Shown here piece by piece: positions 1 through 6,445 of a DNA stretch of 10,988 nt. The notes below the pieces were generated by a model that worked only from the letters and a program-made list of their open reading frames with translations, searched no databases and was not told where the DNA came from. Where the stretch lies: the NCBI GenBank assembly GCA_910588935.1, contig CAJUSM010000075.1, positions 1 through 10,988 of the forward strand, given 5' to 3'. Each line of letters begins with the position of its first letter. The stretch's first letter is position 1. The position numbers were made by a program, and so were the translations under genes. Origin of the DNA: an uncultured Oscillospiraceae bacterium. GTDB taxonomy: Bacteria > Bacillota > Clostridia > Oscillospirales > Acutalibacteraceae.

Positions 1-8
1 GCAGGTAA

Positions 9-431
9 ATGCTGATGCCCAAGCGCGTGAAATACCGCAGAGTGCAGAGAGGCCGGATGAAGGGCAAGGCAATGCGGGGCAATACCGTAACCTATGGCCA
101 GTATGGCCTGCAGGCCCTAGAGCCCGCCTGGATTACCAGCAACCAGATCGAGGCCGCCCGTGTGGCCATGACCCGTTATTGCAAGCGTTTCGGTAAGGTC
201 TGGATTAAGATTTTTCCGGATAAGCCGGTAACCCAGAAGCCCGCCGAAACCCGAATGGGTTCTGGTAAAGGCTCCCCCGAGTACTGGGTGGCGGTGGTGA
301 AGCCCGGCCGGGTAATGTTTGAGCTGGGCGAGGTACCCGAGGCCACCGCCCGGGAGGCCCTGCGGCTGGCAGCGGCCAAGCTGCCTGTAAAGTGCAAATT
401 CGTCATGAAAGAAACGGAGGCGCAGTCATGA
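9..431 (+). CDS. rplP: 50S ribosomal protein L16
   Basis: L16 is a large-subunit protein that binds 23S rRNA near the A-site tRNA elbow and the peptidyl transferase region. The 140-residue product has the usual N-terminus MLMPKRVKYRR, the family signature QIEAARVAMTR at 47-57, and PAETRMGSGKG at 78-88, which contains the conserved arginine loop near the P and A sites. Length is normal. ATG 9 is preferred over ATG 15 because family members begin M-L-x-P-K-R; its ribosome binding site probably lies mostly off the left edge. The stop codon overlaps the rpmC start (ATGA), which suggests coupled translation. The gene upstream is expected to be rpsC, but only eight bases precede rplP, too few to assign. 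Confidence 0.97.
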   Translation: MLMPKRVKYRRVQRGRMKGKAMRGNTVTYGQYGLQALEPAWITSNQIEAARVAMTRYCKRFGKVWIKIFPDKPVTQKPAETRMGSGKGSPEYWVAVVKPGRVMFELGEVPEATAREALRLAAAKLPVKCKFVMKETEAQS

Positions 432-631
432 AGGCTTCAGAAATCAGGGAACTGACATCCGACGAGCTGAACAGCAAGCTCAACGACCTTAAGGCGGAGC
501 TTTTTAACCTGCGTTTCCAGCTCGCTATCAATCAGCTCGACAATCCCATGCGTATTTCGGCAGTAAAGCGGGATATCGCCCGTGTAAAAACGGTGATCCG
601 CGAGAACGAGCTGCACGCCGGAAACGCCTAA
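428..631 (+). CDS. rpmC: 50S ribosomal protein L29
   Basis: L29 is a small helical protein at the peptide exit tunnel rim, next to L23, where SRP and trigger factor dock. The 67-residue product starts MKASEIRELT and carries the family core LKAELFNLRFQLA followed by NPMRISAVKRDIARVKT. The frame stays open upstream to 392, but ATG 428 is chosen because GGAGG at 416-420 sits seven bases before it and family members start with M-K-A-x-E-I-R. It overlaps the rplP stop by four bases. Length is typical (about 65-70 aa). Confidence 0.97.
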   Translation: MKASEIRELTSDELNSKLNDLKAELFNLRFQLAINQLDNPMRISAVKRDIARVKTVIRENELHAGNA

Positions 632-650
632 GGGAAGGGAGGATACAGAA

Positions 651-908
651 GTGAGCGAACGCAATATGAGAAAGACCGCGGTAGGCCGCGTGGTAAGTAA
701 TAAAATGGATAAAACCGTAGTGGTGGCTATCCAAGACAGCATGAAGCACCCCATGTACGGCAAGATCATTAAGCGCACGGTAAAGCGTAAGGCCCACGAC
801 CAAGAGAACCAGTGCAATGTGGGCGACCGGGTTCGCATTATGGAAACCCGCCCCATCTCGAAAGATAAAAGATGGCGGCTGGTGGAGATTATCGAGAAGG
901 CTAAGTAA
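651..908 (+). CDS. rpsQ: 30S ribosomal protein S17
   Basis: S17 is an OB-fold primary binder of 16S rRNA in the 5' domain of the small subunit. The product is 85 residues, normal length. RKTAVGRVVSNKMDKTVVV near the N-terminus and the signature GDRVRIMETRPISKDKRW at about 58-75 identify it. The start is GTG 651, with AAGGGAGG at 635-642 spaced eight bases away. This is the last gene of the S10 operon in the usual order; rplN, the first gene of the spc operon, follows after 42 bases with no terminator visible, so read-through is likely. Confidence 0.97.
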   Translation: MSERNMRKTAVGRVVSNKMDKTVVVAIQDSMKHPMYGKIIKRTVKRKAHDQENQCNVGDRVRIMETRPISKDKRWRLVEIIEKAK

Positions 909-950
909 GCTGCCGGCGGCTTGGTCTAGAAAGAAAAGGAGGAACACACT

Positions 951-1319
951 GTGATTCAACAGCAGTCTTACCTCAAGGTGGCCGACAACACCGGCGCGAA
1001 AGAGCTTATGTGCATTCGCGTACTGGGCGGCACCGGCAGGAGGTATGCCAATATTGGCGATGTGGTGGTGGCTTCCGTAAAGAAGGCCGCGCCTGGCGGC
1101 GTGGTAAAGAAGGGCGAGGTTGTAAAGGCCGTAATCGTCCGCTCTGCCTCCGGCGTGCGCCGGGACGACGGAACCTATATCCGTTTCGACGAGAACGCCG
1201 CCGTCATCATCCGCGACGACAAAAACCCCAGGGGCACCCGTATTTTTGGGCCCGTGGCCCGCGAGCTGCGCGATAAGGAGTACCTAAAAATCCTATCGCT
1301 GGCCCCGGAAGTGCTTTGA
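951..1319 (+). CDS. rplN: 50S ribosomal protein L14
   Basis: L14 lies at the subunit interface of the 50S particle, where it forms bridges to the 30S subunit and is the docking site for the silencing factor RsfS in many bacteria. The 122-residue protein has the exact family length. It begins MIQQQSYLKVADNTGAKE, carries the CIRVLGG motif, and ends with the conserved RGTRIFGPVARELR and YLKILSLAPEVL blocks. The start is GTG 951, eight bases after a strong AAAGGAGG at 935-942. This gene opens the spc operon. Confidence 0.98.
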   Translation: MIQQQSYLKVADNTGAKELMCIRVLGGTGRRYANIGDVVVASVKKAAPGGVVKKGEVVKAVIVRSASGVRRDDGTYIRFDENAAVIIRDDKNPRGTRIFGPVARELRDKEYLKILSLAPEVL

Positions 1320-1333
1320 TGGAGGTGCCCAGC

Positions 1334-1654
1334 ATGAACAAGAAGATGCATGTGAAAACCGGCGACACGGTTATGGTGATTAGCGGCAAGGACCGGGGCA
1401 AAAAGGGCAAGGTAATGCAGGTAAGCCCCAAAGAGGGCAAGGTGATTGTAGAAAACGCCAACTTTGTCCAAAAGCATGTAAAGCCCCGCCGCATGGGGGA
1501 GCCCGGCGGTATTATTAAGGCCGAAAGCGCCATCTACGCCTGCAAGGTCCAGGTCGTCTGCCCCCGCTGCGGCAAGCCCACCCGGGTAGGCCACAAGATT
1601 CTGGAGGACGGCAGCAAAGAGCGGGTTTGCCGCAAATGCGGCGAGTCGCTGTAA
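1334..1654 (+). CDS. rplX: 50S ribosomal protein L24, zinc-ribbon-like form
   Basis: L24 is an early assembly initiator of the 50S subunit with an N-terminal KOW domain that binds 23S rRNA near the exit tunnel. The 106-residue product has MHVKTGDTVMVISGKDRGKK near the start (KOW). Its C-terminus holds two CxxC pairs, CPRC at 76-79 and CRKC at 99-102, separated by RVGHKILEDGSKE. This layout suggests a bound metal, probably zinc, as in many clostridial L24 proteins. ATG 1334 is chosen because GGAGG 1321-1325 sits eight bases before it. The frame is open further upstream to ATG 1319, which overlaps the rplN stop, but starting there would put the ribosome binding site inside the gene. Confidence 0.96.
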   Translation: MNKKMHVKTGDTVMVISGKDRGKKGKVMQVSPKEGKVIVENANFVQKHVKPRRMGEPGGIIKAESAIYACKVQVVCPRCGKPTRVGHKILEDGSKERVCRKCGESL

Positions 1655-1671
1655 GGGAGGAAACAGGAAAT

Positions 1672-2211
1672 ATGGCTAGACTGAAGGAAATGTACAAGGC
1701 TGACGTGGCCCCGGCCCTGATGAAAAAGTTCGGCTACAAGTCTGTAATGGAAATCCCCAAGCTGGACAAGATCGTCATCAATGTGGGCGCGGGCGAGGCC
1801 AAGGAAAACGCCAAGGCCATCGACGCCATCAGCGGCGACCTGATGAAGATTACCGGCCAGAAGCCTGTGGTCTGCAAGGCCAAAAAGAGCGTGGCCAACT
1901 TTAAGGTGCGCGAGGGAATGCCCATTGGCGTAAAGGTTACCCTGCGGGGAGAGCGTATGTACGAGTTTTTGGACCGGCTGTTTAACGCCGCCCTGCCCCG
2001 TGTTCGCGACTTTCGGGGCATTAACCCCAACTCCTTCGACGGACGGGGCAACTACAACATGGGTATCCGCGAGCAGCTCATCTTCCCCGAGATTGACTAC
2101 GATAAGGTAGACAAGGTGCGGGGCATGGACATCTGCTTTGTAACCACCGCCAAAACCGACGAAGAGGCCCGGGAGTTCCTTACCCTAATGGGCGCTCCGT
2201 TTACAAGATAA
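1672..2211 (+). CDS. rplE: 50S ribosomal protein L5
   Basis: L5 binds 5S rRNA together with L18 and L25-type proteins in the central protuberance and contacts the P-site tRNA. The 179-residue product equals the length of Bacillus L5. Conserved blocks are IPKLDKIVINVGAGEA, TGQKPVVCKAKKSVANFKVR, MPIGVKVTLRG, the loop NPNSFDGRGNYNMGIREQ and the terminal GAPFTR. ATG 1672 is the start (MARLKEMY); an AAGGGAGG at 1653-1660, overlapping the rplX stop, lies 11 bases upstream, a slightly long spacing. The frame runs open upstream into rplX, but those residues do not match the family. In E. coli the L5 start region holds the S8 repressor site; I cannot identify an equivalent here. Confidence 0.97.
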   Translation: MARLKEMYKADVAPALMKKFGYKSVMEIPKLDKIVINVGAGEAKENAKAIDAISGDLMKITGQKPVVCKAKKSVANFKVREGMPIGVKVTLRGERMYEFLDRLFNAALPRVRDFRGINPNSFDGRGNYNMGIREQLIFPEIDYDKVDKVRGMDICFVTTAKTDEEAREFLTLMGAPFTR

Positions 2212-2225
2212 GGGAGGGAATTTTT

Positions 2226-2411
2226 GTGGCAAAAACATCGATGAAGATTAAGCAGCAAAGGCCCGCGAAGTTTTCCACCCGCCAGTACAACCGCTGCAAA
2301 ATCTGCGGCAGGCCCCACGCCTACCTGCGTAAGTACGGCATTTGCCGTATCTGCTTTAGAGAGCTGGCATACAAGGGCCAGATTCCCGGCGTAAAAAAGG
2401 CCAGCTGGTAA
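2226..2411 (+). CDS. rpsN: 30S ribosomal protein S14, short zinc-binding (type Z) form
   Basis: S14 is in the head of the 30S subunit close to S3 and S10. At 61 residues this is the short type Z form. Its zinc ribbon is C24-x2-C27 and C40-x2-C43, within NRCKICGRPHAYLRKYGICR. The end RELAYKGQIPGVKKASW is characteristic. The start is GTG 2226 with AGGGAGGG at 2211-2218, which overlaps the rplE stop. The cysteine-free S14 that some Bacillota use under zinc limitation is not in this window. An 80-base gap follows before rpsH. Confidence 0.98.
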   Translation: MAKTSMKIKQQRPAKFSTRQYNRCKICGRPHAYLRKYGICRICFRELAYKGQIPGVKKASW

Positions 2412-2436
2412 ACCCAGCCAGGTAAGCTCCGTAAGT

Positions 2437-2466
2437 CGTTGATTCCCAACGCAGAGATGATATATA
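2437..2466 (+). promoter_or_regulatory. candidate internal promoter and small hairpin before rpsH
   Basis: In the 80-base rpsN-rpsH gap, TTGATT (2439-2444) resembles a -35 box. TATATA (2461-2466), preceded by TG at 2458-2459 as in extended -10 elements, lies 16 bases downstream. Each hexamer matches the sigma-70/SigA consensus at four of six positions. Initiation would fall near 2473, before the rpsH start. A perfect five-base-pair inverted repeat CGTTG/CAACG with a five-base loop (2437-2451) overlaps the -35 element. Both are weak signals in a gap longer than its neighbours; chance is a fair alternative. Confidence 0.3.
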
Positions 2467-2491
2467 GCGAAAGGAAAAGAGGTATACTCAA

Positions 2492-2890
2492 ATGCAAGTG
2501 ACTGATACCATCGCGGACCTGCTCACGCGCATCCGCAACGCGCAGGCCGCCAAGCACGATACTGTGGAGGTTCCGGCCAGCAATATGAAAAAGGCCATCT
2601 GCCAAATTCTGGTGGACGAGGGCTATGTTCGCCATTATTCCGTAAAGGAAGACGGCAAGCAGGGCATTATTACCATTACCCTAAAGTATGCCGAGGGCAA
2701 AACCCCGGTAATTAAGGGCCTTAAGCGGGTCTCTAAGCCCGGCCTGCGCATCTACTCCGGCGCGGCAGAGCTGCCCCGGGTAATGAAGGGCCTGGGCGTG
2801 GCCATTGTGTCCACCTCCAAGGGAATTATGACCGACCGTGCCGCAAGGCAGCAAAACGTTGGCGGCGAAGTGCTGGCGTTTATTTGGTAA
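2492..2890 (+). CDS. rpsH: 30S ribosomal protein S8
   Basis: S8 binds the central domain of 16S rRNA (helices 21/25) and in E. coli also represses spc-operon translation. The 132-residue protein has the normal length. Conserved parts are DTIADLLTRIRNAQAAKH at the N-terminus, KGLKRVSKPGLRIY in the middle and the rRNA-binding C-terminal signature VSTSKGIMTDRAARQQNVGG, ending EVLAFIW. ATG 2492 is preceded by a weak AAGAGG (2477-2482) at nine bases, poorer than most sites in this cluster. Confidence 0.97.
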   Translation: MQVTDTIADLLTRIRNAQAAKHDTVEVPASNMKKAICQILVDEGYVRHYSVKEDGKQGIITITLKYAEGKTPVIKGLKRVSKPGLRIYSGAAELPRVMKGLGVAIVSTSKGIMTDRAARQQNVGGEVLAFIW

Positions 2891-2911
2891 AGAAAGGGGT
2901 TCGGCGATTAA

Positions 2912-3460
2912 ATGTCGAGAATTGGAAGAAAACCCATAAATATTCCCGCCGGCGTCGAGGTTAAAATCGACGGCAGCGAAGTGTCTGTAAAGGGGCCCAA
3001 GGGCACCCTGTGCCAAAAGTTCAGCCCCAAAATGTCCATTACCCAGGAGGGCAGCGAGGTAATTGTAACCCGCCCCGACGATGAGAAGGAGAACCGCTCC
3101 CTCCACGGCCTAACCAGAACCCTGGTGCACAATATGGTGGTGGGCGTAACCGAAGGCTTCTCCAAAACCCTGGAGGTTCAGGGTGTGGGCTACCGTGTGC
3201 AGAAGCAGGGCAAGGACCTGGTAATGAACCTGGGCTACTCCCATCAGGTGATTATGTCTGAGAACGAGGATATTAAAATAGAGGCCCCCAACGCCAACAC
3301 CATCGTTATCTCCGGCATTGATAAGCAGAAGGTGGGCCAGTTTGCCGCCGAGGTCCGGGAAAAGCGGCCCCCCGAGCCCTATAAGGGCAAGGGCATCCGC
3401 TACCAGGGCGAGTATGTACGGCATAAGGAAGGCAAGGCCGGTAAGGGAGCCAAGGGCTAA
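2912..3460 (+). CDS. rplF: 50S ribosomal protein L6
   Basis: L6 sits near the GTPase-associated centre and sarcin-ricin loop of the 50S subunit. The 182-residue product has two repeated alpha/beta domains as in the family, starts MSRIGRKPINIP, has EGFSKTLEVQGVGYR at about 81-95 and carries the signature PEPYKGKGIRY at 154-164. The basic glycine- and lysine-rich tail is slightly extended. The purine-rich AGAAAGGGG at 2891-2899, right after the rpsH stop, is 12 bases from ATG 2912, a long spacing. A 58-base gap with no clear structure separates it from rplR. Confidence 0.97.
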   Translation: MSRIGRKPINIPAGVEVKIDGSEVSVKGPKGTLCQKFSPKMSITQEGSEVIVTRPDDEKENRSLHGLTRTLVHNMVVGVTEGFSKTLEVQGVGYRVQKQGKDLVMNLGYSHQVIMSENEDIKIEAPNANTIVISGIDKQKVGQFAAEVREKRPPEPYKGKGIRYQGEYVRHKEGKAGKGAKG

Positions 3461-3518
3461 TGCGCCCCGGCCCCAAGGCTGAAAACACCTGCTGTAAGAG
3501 TAGAAAGAAGGTTAACTA

Positions 3519-3878
3519 ATGGTAAAGAAACCCAATACGAACGAAGCCCGCCTGCGCCGGCATAAGAGAGTGCGGGGCAAGATTTCCGGCACCGCGGAGC
3601 GGCCCCGCCTGAACGTGTTCCGTTCCTCTACGAACATCTATGCCCAGGTGATAGACGATGTAACCGGCCGCACCCTGTGCGCTGCCAACAGCCTGGAAAA
3701 GGGCTTTGAGGGCAGCGGCGGCAACAAAGAGGCCGCCCGCAAGGTGGGCAAGGCCATTGCCCAGCGCGCCGCCGAAAAGGGCATCACCACTGTGGTCTTC
3801 GACCGCGGGGGCTATATCTTCCACGGCCGTGTAAAAGAGCTGGCCGAAGGCGCCCGCGAGGGCGGCCTCAACTTCTAA
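3519..3878 (+). CDS. rplR: 50S ribosomal protein L18
   Basis: L18 carries 5S rRNA into the central protuberance together with L5. The 119-residue product is of normal length. A basic N-terminal tail (RLRRHKRVRGKISGT) precedes the core RPRLNVFRSSTNIYAQVIDD. The family end VVFDRGGYIFHGRVKELA followed by EGAREGGLNF is intact. ATG 3519 is preceded by AAAGAAGG (3504-3511), a moderate ribosome binding site. rpsE begins 18 bases after the stop. Confidence 0.97.
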   Translation: MVKKPNTNEARLRRHKRVRGKISGTAERPRLNVFRSSTNIYAQVIDDVTGRTLCAANSLEKGFEGSGGNKEAARKVGKAIAQRAAEKGITTVVFDRGGYIFHGRVKELAEGAREGGLNF

Positions 3879-3896
3879 CAAGAGGAGGAATTTAGT

Positions 3897-4403
3897 TTGG
3901 CTAGTGATAGAAATTTCGATCCCAACGGTGTTGAGATGCAGGAGCGCGTAGTTGCTATCAACCGCGTATCCAAAACCGTAAAGGGTGGCCGTGTTATGAA
4001 GTTTTCCGCGCTGGTTGTCGTGGGCGACGGCAACGGTACGGTAGGCTTTGGCATTGGCAAGGCCGCCGAAGTGCCCGACGCCATCCGCAAGGGCATTGAA
4101 GACGCCAAAAAGAATCTGTATAAGGTAGCCCTGCGGGGCAGCACCATCCCTCACGAGATTGTAGGCGAGTTTGGCGCCGGCAAGGTAATTCTAAAGCCTG
4201 CCGCCCCTGGTACCGGCGTTATTGCCGGCGGCCCGGTGCGCGCCGTGGTAGAGAGCGCCGGCATTAAAGACATTCGCACCAAGGCCCTGCGCTCTAACAA
4301 CCCCTGCAACGTGGTGCGGGCCACTTTGGCCGGGCTTACCCAGCTGCGTACCGCCGAAGAGGTGGCCGCTATTCGGGGCAAGCAGGTCAAAGAGATTCTG
4401 TAA
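3897..4403 (+). CDS. rpsE: 30S ribosomal protein S5
   Basis: S5 lines the mRNA entry channel and contributes to decoding accuracy. The 168-residue product has the double-stranded-RNA-binding-like N-terminal domain (MKFSALVVVGDGNGTVGFG at about 34-52, then GKAAEVPDAIRKG) and the C-terminal domain (VRAVVESAGIKDIRTKALRS). The loop TVKGGR (about 27-32), where spectinomycin-resistance changes map in other bacteria, shows no deletion. The start is TTG 3897, eight bases after a strong AGAGGAGG at 3881-3888; this matches family members starting a few residues before the DRNFDP block, and no ATG is better placed. Confidence 0.96.
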   Translation: MASDRNFDPNGVEMQERVVAINRVSKTVKGGRVMKFSALVVVGDGNGTVGFGIGKAAEVPDAIRKGIEDAKKNLYKVALRGSTIPHEIVGEFGAGKVILKPAAPGTGVIAGGPVRAVVESAGIKDIRTKALRSNNPCNVVRATLAGLTQLRTAEEVAAIRGKQVKEIL

Positions 4404-4421
4404 AAGAGGGAGGAGCTTAAG

Positions 4422-4589
4422 GTGAAAGTTACACTGATAAAGAGCCTGATCGGCTGCAAAAAAGACCAGATCGCCACGGCTCATGCCCTGGGGCTGAAAA
4501 AGGTGGGAGATTCCTCCCAGCAGCCCGACAATGCCCAAACCCAGGGCAAGATCAAGAAGATCGGCCATTTGGTCGAGGTGAGCGAATAA
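4422..4589 (+). CDS. rpmD: 50S ribosomal protein L30
   Basis: L30 is a small bacterial large-subunit protein. I read 55 residues beginning V(M)KVTLIKSLIGCKKDQ, with ATAHALGLKKVGDS and ending GKIKKIGHLVEVSE. This matches the family pattern of the motif KSLIG-x-KKDQ followed by a lone ALGL-x-K segment and a terminal H-L-V-x-V. The start is GTG 4422, preceded by AGGGAGGAG (about 4407-4415). It sits in its usual place between rpsE and rplO. Cysteine 12 replaces the more common arginine in KSLIG(R/C)KK and is probably of no consequence. Confidence 0.95.
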   Translation: MKVTLIKSLIGCKKDQIATAHALGLKKVGDSSQQPDNAQTQGKIKKIGHLVEVSE

Positions 4590-4610
4590 GCTTAAGGAGG
4601 TACGTTTACA

Positions 4611-5051
4611 ATGAAGCTAAACCAGCTTACAGCTGTTCCAGGCTCCACCAAGGAGGCCAAGCGCATTGGCCGGGGCCATGGTTCGGGCAACGGCAAAACC
4701 GCCGGCAAGGGCCACAAAGGCCAGAAAGCCAGGGCCGGCCACGGCCAGCGCCCCGGCTTTGAAGGCGGCCAGATGCCTCTGCAGAGACGTATACCCAAGC
4801 GTGGCTTTAACAATATTTTTGCCAAAGAGACAGTCTCTGTAAATGTAGGCGCGCTAAACCGCTTTGAAGAGGGCGCCCAGGTAGATGTGCAGGCCCTTTT
4901 GGATGCCGGCATTCTCAAAAAATCAGGCGATGCCCTGAAAATCCTGGCAAACGGCGAGCTTAACCGCAAACTGACGGTCAAGGCAAACGCTTTTTCCGAA
5001 GCGGCAAAAGCAAAGATTGAAGCCGCGGGCGGGAAAGCCGAGGTGGTCTGA
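4611..5051 (+). CDS. rplO: 50S ribosomal protein L15
   Basis: L15 is a late-assembly protein of the 50S subunit whose long basic extension threads into 23S rRNA. The 146-residue product shows the glycine/arginine/lysine-rich N-terminal arm (RIGRGHGSGNGKTAGKGHKG at 18-37, then RPGFEGGQMPLQRRIPKRGF at 47-66) and the globular C-terminal domain (VDVQALLDAGILKKSGDALK). ATG 4611 follows TAAGGAGGT at 4593-4601, one of the best ribosome binding sites here. Its last codons contain the probable ribosome binding site of secY, whose start lies one base past the stop. Confidence 0.97.
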   Translation: MKLNQLTAVPGSTKEAKRIGRGHGSGNGKTAGKGHKGQKARAGHGQRPGFEGGQMPLQRRIPKRGFNNIFAKETVSVNVGALNRFEEGAQVDVQALLDAGILKKSGDALKILANGELNRKLTVKANAFSEAAKAKIEAAGGKAEVV

Positions 5052-5052
5052 G

Positions 5053-6366
5053 TTGTTTAATACCATCAAGAATGCCTGGCGGATTCCGGACCTAAGGAAG
5101 AAAATGCTCTATACGCTGATGATCATTGTGGTATTCCGCTTTGGCTCAGTAATCCCTGTTCCCTTTCTAGACGCCTCGGCCCTCTCTACCCTGATGGCCA
5201 GCGCCAGCGAAAACTCCGCCCTAGGCTATATTAATATGCTCACTGGCGGCGCTTTTTCCTATGCCTCCCTGTTTGCCATGGGCATTACCCCCTATATTAA
5301 CAGCTCCATTATTATGCAGCTGCTGCAAATTGCCATACCGGCCTTGGAAAACCTGGCCAAAGAGGGGGAAACCGGCCGAAAGAAAATTGCGGCCATTACC
5401 CGCTATGTTACCGTTGGCCTGGGCTTAATCCAGGGCGTAGCCTATTACTTCTACCTGCGCGGTAATGCAGGTATTGTAAAGTATACCGATGGCTTTGTGG
5501 GCTTTTTCGTAGGCGTGGTAATTGTGTTTACCTTTACCGCCGGAACCGCCTTGGTAATGTGGATGGGCGAGCAGATTAACGAAAAAGGTGTGGGCAACGG
5601 CATCTCTATGATCCTGTTTGCCGGCATTGTAGCCCGGCTGCCGGTTACCTTTGGCGGCGTGTGGCAGTATTTTCAGCTGGGCCTTACCAGCCCCAGCGCC
5701 AGCGGCCAGTACCTGGTGCTTGCCCCCCTGTTCATCGCGCTGTTCCTAGTGGTTATCTGGGTTATTGTGTTTATGAACGAGGCCGAGCGCCGTATTCCGG
5801 TACAGTACGCCAAAAAGGTGGTTGGCCGCAAAATGTATGGCGGGCAGAGCACTTTTCTGCCGGTAAAGGTGGCCATGAGCGGCGTAATGCCTGTTATCTT
5901 TGCCAGCGCCATTTTAAGCATTCCCCAGTTCATTCAGGTGTTTGTCAACCCCAGCGAGGGCTTCTGGCACGGCTTTTTCCAGGCTTTCTCCAACACTGGC
6001 TGGCTATACACCATTCTCTATTTCCTGCTGATCATCATGTTTGCCTACTTCTATATGTCTGTGCAGTATAACCCCCTGGAAATGGCCAATAATCTCCGGG
6101 TAAACAACGGTACCATCCCCGGGCTGCGTCCTGGCCGCCCCACCGCCGAGTTTATTGCAAAAATTCTTTCCAAGGTCACGCTGATCGGCGCGCTGTTCCT
6201 GGCCTTTGTGGCCCTGATCCCCATTATCTTCACCAACCTCACCGGAATGCATGGCCTGTCTTTGGGCGGCACCTCTGTTATTATTATTGTGGGCGTTGCG
6301 CTGGAGACCGTGAAGCAGCTGGAGTCTCAGATGATGCTGCGGCACTACAAGGGTTTCTTAGATTAA
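5053..6366 (+). CDS. secY: protein translocase subunit SecY
   Basis: SecY is the membrane pore of the Sec translocon, working with SecE, SecG and SecA to export or insert proteins. The 437-residue product is of normal length. Ten hydrophobic segments can be placed, beginning around residues 20-37. Family landmarks are the plug/TM2 stretch GITPYINSSIIMQLL (77-91), MGEQINEKGVGNGISM (171-186), the cytoplasmic loop NNGTIPGLRPGRPT (351-364) with its conserved arginines, and the end QLESQMMLRHYKGFL. The start chosen is TTG 5053 (FNTIKNAWRIPDLRKK), with AGGTGG 5041-5046 six bases upstream. The frame stays open to ATG 5017 inside rplO, but those 12 residues do not look like SecY. Confidence 0.96.
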   Translation: MFNTIKNAWRIPDLRKKMLYTLMIIVVFRFGSVIPVPFLDASALSTLMASASENSALGYINMLTGGAFSYASLFAMGITPYINSSIIMQLLQIAIPALENLAKEGETGRKKIAAITRYVTVGLGLIQGVAYYFYLRGNAGIVKYTDGFVGFFVGVVIVFTFTAGTALVMWMGEQINEKGVGNGISMILFAGIVARLPVTFGGVWQYFQLGLTSPSASGQYLVLAPLFIALFLVVIWVIVFMNEAERRIPVQYAKKVVGRKMYGGQSTFLPVKVAMSGVMPVIFASAILSIPQFIQVFVNPSEGFWHGFFQAFSNTGWLYTILYFLLIIMFAYFYMSVQYNPLEMANNLRVNNGTIPGLRPGRPTAEFIAKILSKVTLIGALFLAFVALIPIIFTNLTGMHGLSLGGTSVIIIVGVALETVKQLESQMMLRHYKGFLD

Positions 6367-6381
6367 GGCTGTTATTGGGCA

Positions 6382-6410
6382 CGCTGCGGGGGGCGTTTTC
6401 CCCCCGGGCG
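6382..6410 (+). other. GC-rich hairpin between secY and adk
   Basis: A perfect seven-base-pair inverted repeat CGGGGGG (6387-6393) / CCCCCCG (6400-6406) encloses a six-base loop CGTTTT. It can be lengthened by CGC (6382-6384) with GCG (6408-6410) across a small internal loop. No T-run follows, so it does not look like a standard intrinsic terminator. It could stabilise the upstream mRNA end, mark a processing site, or reduce transcription of adk and later genes relative to ribosomal genes. Function is inference. Confidence 0.6.
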
Positions 6411-6445
6411 ACCCTGACATAAAGAAGAAAGGTTGCGTGAGCAGT

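Noticed and set aside
1..8. The end of rpsC before rplP
   Set aside because: Only eight bases are present. TAA at 6-8 could be its stop, or TGA at 13-15 in another frame; the sequence cannot decide.
2483..2488. TATACT, a good -10 match just before rpsH
   Set aside because: No -35-like sequence lies 15-19 bases upstream, and transcription would start at or inside the coding region, losing the ribosome binding site.
3516..4154. A 212-codon open frame on the - strand opposite rplR and rpsE
   Set aside because: It mirrors two conserved genes, matches no family I know and looks like a codon-bias artefact.
6387..6406. The secY-adk hairpin as an intrinsic terminator
   Set aside because: No T-run follows the stem; the bases after it are GGCGACCCTGAC.
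6418..6423. CATAAA with a TG upstream as an extended -10 before adk
   Set aside because: The best -35 position (TTTTCC, 6396-6401) is poor and is inside the hairpin; the match is too weak to call.
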